Below are positions 32,461-44,400 of a stretch of 64,000 nucleotides of DNA, in pieces. A model generated the notes under the pieces. The model was not told the origin of the DNA. It ran no database searches and worked only from the letters and a program-made list of their open reading frames with translations. Position 1 is the stretch's first letter, and the number at the start of each line of letters is the position of its first letter. The position numbers and the translations under genes are program-made. Source of the DNA: Alligator mississippiensis (lineage: Eukaryota; Chordata; Crocodylia; Alligatoridae); NCBI RefSeq assembly GCF_030867095.1, contig NC_081824.1, positions 168,648,933 through 168,712,932 of the forward strand, given 5' to 3'.

Positions 32461-35400
32461 CGGCCTGCCCGAAGCCAGCCCAGGAGATGTGTTTTTTCCA
32501 ACGTGACCTAATGTCATGACGAGGGGTGCACCGATACAGATGTTTTGGGGCAGTACCGATGGTTGATTTTTAACGGGCCACGTGGGCCCATGGTGATCCC
32601 ACTAGGGATATGCGGCGGGACAGCTTGGAGAGCAGCATCTGGCTGGTAAGTCTGTGGGGGAAGGGACGAGGGGGGCAGGTCAAGGTCCCTGCCGGGAGGG
32701 AGGGAGTGGGCTGGCCTGGACCCATCCATTGGCTTCCAGGATTCAGCTGGGGTGGAGCGCGGGACAGTGCTGTGAGCAGCTTGTCTAGGAGGTGGGAGGC
32801 AGAGTGCGCTCCCCCTGCTACGTGCACCCCAGGAGGGCAAGTGGGCTGCGTGCTCCCAGATCTGCGCAGGGCAGGGAGGGCTGCTGCTGTGGGCTGGGGT
32901 GGCACCGAGCTCTTCCCAGCAGGGGGGTTGGGCTGGGCTGCACTCAGGGTGGGTGGTGGCAGTGCTGGGAGAAGGGCTTTGGGGGGAGCTGCAGCCACCC
33001 CTGAAATTTGCCATGGCCTCCCTCCCAGGGCTGCTGCCATCTGCCCTGAGCGCAGCCACAGCCCAAGCACCAGGAAGAGCCTGGCACTGCCCCTCACCAC
33101 GCGTGCAGATCTGGGGCCACACGCCCCCCCATGCCCTCCTGAGGTGCCACTCACAGCTCTGCCCCACACCCCACCCCAGCTGTGCAGCTCCAGCCCCAGC
33201 CCTAGCCCCACTCCCTTACCATAGGGGCCTTGATCTGCTCTCCCCCACATTCCTTCCCTCACACAGGCTTACCAGCTGGACCTGGCTGCTCTCCATGTTG
33301 CCGGCTGTGCTTCTGGCAGCCTGCATACTGCGCTATAGCTGCGTGTATGCACGGGGCATTTATTGGCCACATCAGCCAAAAAAGACCGATTGCTGATAAT
33401 GTTAATTTTCCTTATATTGGTGCCAATCCGATATGGGACCGATGTATCGGTGTACCTCTGGTCATTAATTGTACTGTTCAACTCATTCACAATATCAATC
33501 TCCCATATTGTTTTCAATAGCCACCAGGAGATTGATGCTGATTTTGGTAGGCTCCTTGCTAGTCCAGGAGGGTTTGCAACTTTGGGGTCAGGTCATGTCC
33601 TAACAGTAGGGTTACCATATTTCCAGTTTCAGAAAAGAGGACATCTGTCAGGGAGTAATATGTGGGGGGCAGTGATATGCCTGTGCCTTGCCCCTGCTCC
33701 TCACTTCCAAGCCACAGCCCCTCCAGCTCTGCTGCTGCCGCCCCTCACTCCTGACCCACAGTACCCTGGCCCTCAGACCATGCTGGTGCCCTGCAACCCC
33801 GACCCACAGTCTCCTGCCCCCTGGTGCCCTTCACTCCCAAGTCACAGCCCCCTCAGCCCTGCCAGTACTCCTCTTTCCCAACCCACAGCCCCTGTCCCTC
33901 CTCAGCCCTGCCAGTGCCCCTCAATCCCAACCCACGGCCCTGTTGCCCACACAGCTCCCTGCTGCCCCCAAAGAACCTTCCCACCCACTATCCCCACTGG
34001 AGGGACAGGCACCTTCCCTGCCTCCCCACCCAGCCCTGCTTTAGCCCCAGTGCCGGCAGGCACCTGTCCCACTCACATGCTGATACACCCCTCCCATCCC
34101 ATCCCTAAGCCCTGGCCCTCCAACCCCTGCCCCCCACAGACTTACGTGTCTGCAGCTGCCAGGGCCATGCTCAGCACACATGATGCCCCTGCCTCCAGGC
34201 GCTCTCCCTTATTGTCCCCAGCCCCAAGCAGCTCCTTGCTGGGGCAAGCTAAGAAGTGTCAGGAAAAACTTTGATGCTGAGCAGAGGCAGAGCAAAATCG
34301 CAGACATTTGTTCAGATTTTAAAAAATTGCCTGGATGGACATGGGAGAACCTAAAAAGAGGACATCAGGGAAAACCTGAACATATGGTAACTCTACCTAA
34401 CAGGGTCCAGGAGCAGAGGCTGTGGCTGAGAAGAGTGTGAGGCTGGGATTTCCTAGTGTTGCAGAGCTTGAGGGTGGGCAGGGGATCGGATTGAGGCTTT
34501 TGCCATTGCCCCTGGCTGTCAAATGGCTTTCCCACTCTGATGTGCTTCCTCTTGTCACTGATCATACAGCAGAGCCACACAGAGCCTGATGAGTTATCCA
34601 CAAACCATGCCCCCAGAAGTGGATTTCCAAACCTAGGAGCCTGCCCAAAGAGCTTGGAGCAGAGCTGGGTGCAAAGCACAGACCTCTTTCCTGGCCCAGC
34701 TCCTCAGCAACAAGGTCGTCTTTTCTTTAGCCCATCTCTGGGGGTGCAGAGCAGAGGACAAGATCTCACAGCAGCTCCCCCCATCTGCTTCTCTTGCCCC
34801 TCATCATGGCCCCTCTGTCTTAGGCATGTGTCCTGATGCTCTGAAGAAGCACATGGTTTCCAGCATTGTAAGCTATAGGGCTTTTCTGCTCATCACCTGT
34901 TCATTGATGGTTCCTGCAAGGCACCCAGGGGGCTGCAGCATGTCTGAAAATGAGGGCCCCTATGCTTCAATAACCTTTGCTCTTCATTGTGTTTGGGTGG
35001 TGGACAGCTTGAACTGTGTGGAGTGGAGCCTCCTGCCCCCAGCCACTGAGGAAATGATTGCCCAGACTGCAGGGCTTAGGGGCCGTTTCCAGGGGGATCC
35101 TTCTTATGAGTACGAATCCCCTGAGAGGAAGGAAGACAGTGACAGGATATATGAAGATGACAGTGGGGTAAGTGCAATCTGATTCTCCATCAAACTCCAA
35201 GCTGACGATTCTACTGTGGTTCCTACAGGCACCCTCAGTTTGTTTCCAGTAAGGAAAGCCAGGTCTTTATATTTGCTTTTTTTTTCTTTAAAGCTCTTTA
35301 TTAAGGAGGAGACCCGACTTGTAGCTACAATAGAACAAATAGATAGGGCAGTGGGTATCATCCCACGGGGCGCGTTTGTGAAGACGCCACTTGGACCTGT

Positions 35401-38400
35401 CCATGAAAACAGGAACTTTGAAGGTAAATCCATATCATCTCTACTGGGGTAGGATGCTTGTATGTACTTTGTATGCAAAAACAGTAAGTAAAGATGACTT
35501 CCTCCTAGTTGGTACTCTGGATTCTGGCTTGTTCCTCTCCCTAGACTTGGTGATCAGAGGATAAAGGATCTGCTGCTGCTGCTTCCATTTTAATTCAGCT
35601 GACAGAGGCTTCCAACATAATAATTAATATCAAGTGGGCCATTCTGGGAGATGGGAGGAGAAGAATTTCACACTGCTAGTGGATCTGGTTCGGCTCAGTC
35701 TCTAGAGCCATTGACTGTGGAGTTTCCTTTATGTTCTGGTTCACTGAGTTTCTAGCAGTGTTGGATTGCAGTTAAAGTGCTATAGAAGACAGGGTGCAAA
35801 CAAAGGGGCACAGGGAGTTTGTTGTGACCAGTGCCCAGTACTACTCAGGGATTACTCTTAGCAGTGCGTGCAAAATTGCCCTAGCACAGCATAGTGCAGT
35901 CATCTGTTTTCAGGAGATCTCTGCCTTTCTGTGCAGCCCCTGGGACACAGTTAGAGGGAAGATGTAGTTCTGATCTGAGCCATGAGTGAATAGAGCTCTT
36001 CACAGTTTGTCGTGTGGTACAGTGGTGATGGCCTCCAACTACTCGTATTACAGGTCTTTCCATGACGGAGGCAAAGAAATTAAATTCCTATTTCCACTTC
36101 ACGGAGCCTGTTAACCTGAAGAACAAAACACTCCTGGAAAAGGCTGACCTGGACCCATCCATTGACTTCCTGGATTCTCTGGAGCATGATATACCCAAAG
36201 GTAAACAGACACTCCTTAAGAGAGCTGTCAAGGGATATGAGCAAAGGGAAGGTGACGCTGGTAGCCTTGCCACATCTTAAAATGGACAAAGTGTGGTTGA
36301 CTTGCTTAGGAGGAGACTTTTGTCTCTTAATAAAGACAGTTCTAAAGGAGCAATGTCTAGCACAAGTGAATAGGATGCTTGGTCCCTCTCTTGAGAAATC
36401 CAAGACATTTACAGTGACAAGATGCTCCCAACAAACCCAAACTGCACTGTCATATCCTTACAGCAGGTAACATTTTTCTGACCCCTGTCAGTGCTCTTCT
36501 GAGCCAGAGCTCCGCATTCCCTCCTGATTAGGTTGGGGTCTGGAGCAGCTGCTGCCCTGCTGGGGGAGATAACACTACTAGTGATAGAGGAAAGTTTATG
36601 GGGGTTGAAGTATTTCACACCTCCCATCCCACCCAGTATTGCTCTCCTTTATCTAAATGGGCTCTCATTAACGCCAGGCTCCTATCTTTGAGAGGCTGGG
36701 TTCAAACTTTCCTTTGATAAACTGTATTAGAAATGCTGCAGTATATAACAATCTGTTACCTGGCAGGATAAAACAAACTGAAAGGAGAAAGAAGTAGTGC
36801 ATGCATGTGCATGTTACAGCATATCTGTAGTTCAGATCCCATCAGTCTGGTGGATAGTCCTTTTTTTTTTTCTCTTTAAAGGCCCACAGGGGACTCCTCT
36901 GAAAGGATTTTTTCTCTGAAGGGATGCCAGCAGGTTGGATTTATGTGGCTCTTCTGCCTCTAGAGCTCTGACTGAGTTCTAGTTTGTAGCATAGAGGGAG
37001 AGTGAGTCTTTATAAGTCCCACATGCTTTGCAGTTACATTCCTCACTGCTCTGCTAGGTTTGGAAGTTCACTTAATTCTACAAACATGCAGTCTGCTCCT
37101 TATAAAATATTAACTACTTCTAGTTTTTAGCTCTCTCTTTCTGTCTGTGTTTTGCTGGATTACTGCATGCTTCTGACTGAGGCCAAGGATTCCCTTATTC
37201 TGGTGCCATGAGCTTTTTCTGTCCCCAAATCTGGATTTAGATTTGTTATACTCCACAGCAGTAGCTTTCTGCATAAGACTCCTGCCTGGCTTGCTGGACT
37301 GAGGAGGCCAAGGCTGTATATATCTTCCCAGACTTTGTATAATTATCTTGGACATGACACACATGCACACTCAAACTTACCTGACCAAAAATCAACTTCA
37401 GAGCAGCAAATCAGTCTAGGAGACTTCAGCTTGCATTTTGAATGTTTTGAAAAGTCTGGAGTAAGCAGAAACAGGGTTAAAATGAAAACTTGTGCCCAAC
37501 TTTCCTTGGGATTGCTGCTGCTCTGGCTGTACTGCAGAGGTGTACCTGGAAGAGAGCCTGCGTCTACCTCACTGAACTGACTGACCTACCCTTTTGACTT
37601 GAAGGGTATGTCTGTATGGCCATGCAGAGATACCCCAATCTGGCTCCATGTGCAGGACCAGAAGCAGAGGGACTGCATTTGCATAGTGCTGCACCCAGAC
37701 AAATTGGCTCTGCTGAGAACAAAGGGAGCTAATTGCAGTGCCACTCTGATGTAACTATGCTGCTCCCAGTTCTAAATCTAGCGCTAGCATGCTCAGAGCC
37801 AGCCTGTGGTGTCTCTACACCCATATTTCTCAGCCAGGGTGCCAGGTGCTGTGGGGTGTCTCAAGACCATTTTGAAAGGTGCCATGAAGTGTGAGGAGAT
37901 AAGTTCAAATAAATACATTTGTTTTTGAAATGGGGTGTTCAATTTACAAAAGTTATGGAGGGGTGGCTTGAGTCCAGCAAGGGGTGCCTGAAGCATAAGA
38001 AGGTTGAGAAACACTGCTCTACACATGATGTTGCTTTGCACCCTATTGTCATGCTCAAAGTAGAGCATTGCCTACTGGTTGTGGCTTCTCTGTTCTGCTA
38101 AGGAAATGTATTAATCTCATCTCAGTGCTGTAGCAGCAGTGCTGCACTGTGTTGTTCAGGCTTTATCCATATTCCTATTCTGGATCCTTTTCTTCTGGGG
38201 TTCATTAAGGGGAGGGCTCTTTAATCAAACTAGGAACACAGAGCTATTGCAGCAGGCTGTACAACTTTGGAGCCTTCCATGCTTCCACTAGAATGGTGGC
38301 CCCAAAGGTGTTGGCAACTGGTTGTTGGCCTATATGACCTAACATGGGCTGAACTTATCTGTAATGTGGAATGTCAACCTCAGAAGACTGCAGGGCCACC

Positions 38401-41400
38401 TATGCAATTCCCCATCAGTGCCTATTAGATATAAGGGCAGTTGCTTTGTAGAACTCTTTCAGCTGCATTTGGCTCACAGGCTGTGTATTGGCTAACCCTG
38501 CACTAGGACACAGGAATCAAAAAAGAGAGGCATACATAGTGATCTGAGGTCACTGGAAAGGTGAGCTTTTGCCATCTCTTTTGGGAAGGTTGCTGCCTTT
38601 GTTGCAAAGGAGATATTTCTTAAAGGCAACTCATGCTGAGGTGCATCTCAGCTAGTGAAGGATTCAGTATGGAGTAGGGTGAGTTATGGGAACAAGGCAA
38701 GGACTGCTCACAAGCGCAGCAAGGGAGACTCCCTCCCTGATTGGTCTGCAAGGTGTGGAAAGCAGTCTCATAAGTAGCATAGGACAGGTGTGCAACTAGG
38801 GCACAAAAAGCAGGAAGGGTGCCAGACTGGAGTAGGGGGCGCCCCATCCTCCTGTTCCCCACTCCATTTACAGTTTCTTACTCCAGCCCTTGCAGCAAGG
38901 GAAATGTAGGTCAGCAGCAGAGTTTGCTGCTGTGCAGACATGTCACCATTTTCTTGCCACTGAAAATGGGAGGTTCTTTTGCTTGCTTGATGTGGATGCA
39001 AAAAAACCTGAGGCATCATCTCCTTTCATCAGCAGCAAACTTGAACTGCTGCTCCTGTGTGCTGCCCACAGCTGCAGTCTCTGGGCCAGAAGGCGCAGGA
39101 GGAAGGGGGAGGGAGGCCTGCCCTGGACATAGTCTTGGACATTTACACCTCTGTTTGGGAGCTTAAAAGTAATGGATCAGCCTGCCCCATGGGCAAGTGT
39201 GCAGCTGGCAAGGTAGCTTCCTTTTCCCCCAACTTGTTACTTGTTATTTTTGAAAATGAGGGAGCAGATAGTACTGGGCAGAAGCAGGCACAGGGTGGGT
39301 GGATGCTGGGTAAGTTTCTTTTACACACGTCTGACAAAGTTGCTTTATTTAGGCTGAAGCATCCTCTGCTGTCCCAGCCTTTGGCTCTCCTTTCCTAACC
39401 AGTTATGCCGAGCACCTTAGTCCCAACCTACAGTAAACACAGCTTTGCCAGAGCTTCTTAGTCTTGACCTAAAGCATGTCCTGCTTTTCCTGGCCAGGGT
39501 CTCTTTTTGGCAGAGACTGTAAAAGTTCAGAGGCAGGTTACCTTAAAGCCCCTTGTTACATTTTAAAATTGCGAGTGAGGCTAAAATGGCCTCCTTATCC
39601 TTGGTTTGGAACTGAGTAAAACTATTTCTTTGTTTTGTCTGCCTACTCCCTTATTGCAAGCTGGGCCTGTCTTCTCTGGAGATGGAACAAAAAGGGTTTT
39701 AACTAATTAGTTACCTTTTCATGTATTAGTCTTTCTTGCTTGGTAGTCTGACCAGTAATAATGCAAGTCCCACACAGCCAGTCTGCTTTTCTGTGCTTCT
39801 GATTGACCTGCTGTATTCCACCTGAAATCAGATGAGCAAAATAAAGTGCACACCTTGTGGTACTTGCCTTCCTGCTCTCTCCAATGAGTATGCTGAGTAG
39901 GGGACAGCTGAGATGGAGCTGTGTGAATATGTGTTCCCAGCCTGCAGCGGCCATAAACATTTCAGGAGCAGCTTCAAGACAGAGGGACCAGACCGAGGGA
40001 TTAAAGAAACAAGTTTCCCAGTCTAAAAGCAGTCAGGCAACAACTGTATTGGGGGAGCTTTCTTTTTTTTATTGGCTACAGATAATTTATGATGGCTGCC
40101 AAGTGGGTTCCCATCATAAAATGTGGCTCTCAGAAGTAAGTGGTGATGTGAGAATCTCAGCTTTCATTTCATATCTTTGTGATTTCAGAGAAAAGCATGA
40201 AAGTGTAAACCTGGCAGTCTCAACCACAAGGCAAATAAAAGATCCGATGTAGTTGTTGTTTTTTAAATCTCCTGCAATTTAAGCCACCCTGGTGACTTTT
40301 GGTTGCCTGATCCATGGGTTTTGAACCCTTGAGGTTGGTGATAGTGAGCATCTGTCACCAAAGCAGCTGATTGTGTGAAGCTTCCTTTTGATCCCAATGG
40401 CCAGACTGCATTGCATGCTGGGACCTGTAGATTTTGCTGTCCATATGTCTGTAGATAAGCTTGTTTGCTCCAGTCTAAGCAGACAATCTGCTCAACTTTT
40501 ATGCCCATTAGGTAGCCTTTCAGCTTCTGGCAAGTTGCCAGCCTGGCTTGCAACTCACCAGGAATATGCATGGTATATGAACATTTCAGCAAGTAGTGCT
40601 GAAGCTGTCTCTCATATACATGTAGGTCATGGAAAGAAGCCTGGCAAAGAGAATGCTAATAATTCTTGGCTTGGCTGGTGCACTTGCAGTTGATTTAGTA
40701 CTCAATGGATATGAATTAATAGTTGAATAAGGGAAGGAGAACCATATGAAAAGATTTCTACTTCAAGGGATTGATTGGGAAGTGAAAATTAAGGGGAGTG
40801 AACTACTGATGGAAAAAGACTGGAAGGAAGGGATTGGAGAGAATTGGAGGGGATGTAAGTGGTGCAGAAGAATCCTTTGGAGGAAGTGAAACAGGAGATG
40901 AGAATACAGATATTTTATGGTTCCAACCCATGGCCAGTGATAGGAGTAAACCGACACTTAAGAATTTGCTGCAGATCACTGGATCAAATAGAGGCAGCTT
41001 GATGTAGAGATAAAGGTCATCAAAAAGCTGTGATAAAAACCATTCCCCCCCCCCCCCAAATGAGAGAGTTCAGCTCCACAGCCCTTTATTGGAGTTCACC
41101 CACAGGAAGGAGTTAAATGCAATGGAAGCTTGTAGAAAAAATGGAGAGTGGCGCAAAAGGCAGTGAAGGACACTTTGCTGCTCCATAGTACTGTGAAGGG
41201 GTTAGTGACCACCACTTGGCCTCACGCTTACATGTTAGCCCTTCCTTAAACTTTCCAAAGGGTAGGCTGGACTGGGTTAAAATAGTACTGTACACCCCTC
41301 TGAACTTGGCTTGCGTGTACTTTATCTGCACAATGAAAGCCAGTGCTTAATGGACCTTTGCAGATTGAGAGACTACATTCTTGAGTGGGAGAGAGAGCCT

Positions 41401-44400
41401 GGTATTGCATTTACTTTGGCCACCCTCACAAAGCCATTTGGGTAGCACTTTTACCTCTGCCTCAAGAAGCCCCAGGTGCTGGGAGGGAAAGCTAAGAGAC
41501 CTGAACCTGCTTTATCTCCTGGCATTAACACAGCTAATTAACTACCTTTCAAAGCCCCCCCCTGTGATTAATCCCCTATCAGCCTCTGTCTCCAGCCATT
41601 GGAAGGGTCTGTGTCTGCTGAGGTATTTACAGCCCTCAGCTAGCCAGTGGAGTGCAAGACAGCCTGTTATCGGGGCTCTAAGACAAATGGTTGCCTATCT
41701 CCCCAGTGGCCTTGCAAAATCCAGCAAAGTGCTATGCTGTGCTGGCCACCTACTTTCACCCAGCCTCCCTTCTCTGCTAACGTTTCACAGATGTGACCTG
41801 AGCTCTCCCCTTTCATTGCTTAACAATAAGCAGCACCTCCTTAGCCCTGTGAAAGCTGAGAGCAAGAGCACTTTACTTCTCTGCCTGCCAAGAGCTGCAT
41901 GGGGACAAGGCTTTTCAAGCTGCCTTACTGAAATCCAAATGGAATGGCTTCATCATGAATGAAAGGGGTGTGCAGTGATACAGAGGGAAGGATGCTTTAA
42001 AGCAGAGGAGGCCAGAATATGGCCTATATTCTCCAGCATAGCTCACAGATATCCTCCTCGTAGGTAAAAGAGATAATAACCTCCTTGGCAGCTGAGTCTG
42101 AGGGGTTGAGCTACTACATCCTTTGGAGTTACTTGCTAGTTATAGTGGCTATTTTGATAAGTAAGCACTAGCACAGTGACATGGTTTGAGTAGGGCACAT
42201 CAGTGTGGATAAGGACATTAGAGAATTTTCAAAACTGGGACCCAGACCCAAATAGCAAGGTCAGTTTATTATTAGATTAGGTCACAGTCCTTCCACGTTT
42301 CTCCAGTGTTTAACAAATTGACCCCTCCACAGGCATAGATGTAGAAGTGTTATATACAGGATCTTCCAGCAGGGGACACTATGGTGTCAGCATTATTACT
42401 AGGCTTATGTGCTAATCCTAGTAAAGGAAGCTATCAAAAAGTAAAATGAGAAAAAACTATTGAAGAGTGCTTCAGAATATTTGTGTAGAAGGTGAGGACG
42501 GGGAGACCTGACGGCATGTGGTATATTGACACTTCAATCTGTACATCTGGAGAAGAGCCTCTTATGTCCTACTGGAATTCACACAGCTTCTGAGAAGGGC
42601 TGGTGCGCTTTTCCAAAGCTTTTCTAGCATCTCCAGCATGCGCTTGTGTGCGTGTGGGCACATGTGAATGTGTGCACATTTAGTTCTTCCATAATGTTGC
42701 CCTTCAAAGCTCTCCACAACAGCCCTGCCTGTTCATCCTGCCAAGGCTGAGTGGACTCCGTATTCTTCAGAGCTTGTCAGCGCAGCTCCTGCAGTGAGTT
42801 GCTAAAGAGTGATACAAGTTGTTCCTTCCCCCTGGAGCTGGGCCCCTGCCAGCTCGGGAGTTCCTGATTAAACTGGAATCCCTCATGTGGCAGCACAGCA
42901 CGACAAGTCTAGAGTCAGCGCGTGTTATAGTTTTGGGCTTGCTGTCCATGGTCTGCCCTGATTTCTGGAATGAAGTCCTGTTTTGCTTGGGCTTCACTTC
43001 TGTTCAGAATAAAGCGGTGCATTCACTATCTTTGGGTCCCAACTCTCCATCGCTTCAGGGGTCTTGTTTAGCCAGGGGCCTTGGCTGAGTTTATCCTGGA
43101 GCAGCGTTGTCCATCAATTCAGGGTTGTGGGGAAGTCTCTTACCCTCCTGACTGCTACAGTGAGATAATGAGAACTGCGGCTGAGTCCTTGCAGCAGCTC
43201 TCCAGGCTTTATATGTAAAGTTATTTCTTTTTCTACAAAAAGAAAATCATCTCCAACTCTATTTTCACTTTGCTTCCTGGTCAGTTGCTCATTTTGCTTC
43301 TGCTAATGCCCTTTTTGTTGATCTGATGGGAAATGCAGGTAAAAAAAACATTTTACAACCAGGTGTTCTGGTTTATCACCACATAAATCAGCTGTGGAAT
43401 AAACTATTCTAGGGAATGATGAGAAATTACATGAAAGTGACATCCCAGTGCAGTCACTGTATTACTGGAAGTCAGAGAATATTTACCTGAGCTGGCTTGT
43501 GTCAGGAACAGTCTGCATCTGACAAGACTCAATGTGTGAAGTGGCAAATCCTTCCTGCTCACAGGTTGGCATTGACGTCAGTTGCATTTATGTTGTGTCC
43601 TGGCTATTGTTTTGCCAGCTGCTCAGGGTAGCGGAGCTGTGCTGCATGCCCTTCAGAGTCCCCTTGCACATTCAGTTTTCTTTTTCCACCTCTGATTTTT
43701 AGAATGATCATTCATTTCTTTGAGAGAGACTGTTGTCCCTTAAACTCTACCAGCAGTTGCTATGATAAGTGACCATATAGAAGAACAGTTGGAGTGCTAT
43801 GCAGCAAAAGTATCTTGCAGGATGGGGCCATATCATTCCTCTCTGTGACAGTGCATAGTAGATAAATAGGCAGCAGTCTTACTCCATTGACCACAGACAT
43901 TTTGGAGGAAGGCAAGTCAACATGGCACCATCCTACCGCCTAAGGATTTCTACACAATTCAGTGTGTTGGGGTTCTGCATTTGCAGGTCTAAGGGGTATA
44001 TCTGTGTTGAGATAAGAATGGCTGGGGACAGTCACTCACTCTTAAGTATGCCTACAGGGAGATAGTGCTGGGGAGAGATACCCAAGCTGGCTTAGATACT
44101 GGAAGCAGACTAGCCACATTGGTGTGACGGTTCCCCTGGGTTAACAGACCCTGCTTCTCAAGGTGGAGTGCTGCAGTAACGTGGCTTTTCTACTTGCAGT
44201 ATTTAAGCTCATTCTGAACTAGCTTGGGTACCTGCGCATGGCACTGTATTGTTCCTTGCTGACATTGTACCATGTGACTCAATCTTTTGAGCAAGTGGGA
44301 AGCCTATGTCTATTTCCACTGGTGTGAATATTAAGTCTGCTAACAGAAAAGCTACTACAAATGCTGATCTATAGCTTGTTTCCTCTTAAAAGGGCAGGAA

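Larger units (their letters stand above)
32443..35007 (+). other. RSPH9: RSPH9 intron 1
   Basis: 2.6 kb, GT-AG, ending 'gtttgggtggtggacag'. About two thirds is filled by two hAT-type MITEs (32521-33460 and 33607-34395), which create long but meaningless open frames through C-rich composition. Confidence 0.9.

Noticed and set aside
32055-32501. 148-codon Arg/Ala-rich frame on - over RSPH9 exon 1
   Set aside because: Shadow of the CpG island; no splice or start logic and no family.
32514-33262. Overlapping long frames on both strands (204-230 codons)
   Set aside because: They lie wholly inside the GC-rich hAT MITE in RSPH9 intron 1 and show no protein family.
33363-34274. 303-codon open frame on +, Pro/Ser-rich
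   Set aside because: It runs through two MITEs and spacer; length comes from C-rich repeats lacking stops, and it crosses element borders.
41381-41962. 193-codon open frame on + in RSPH9 intron 4
   Set aside because: No domain or family recognised, and no splice logic linking it to RSPH9; probably chance.
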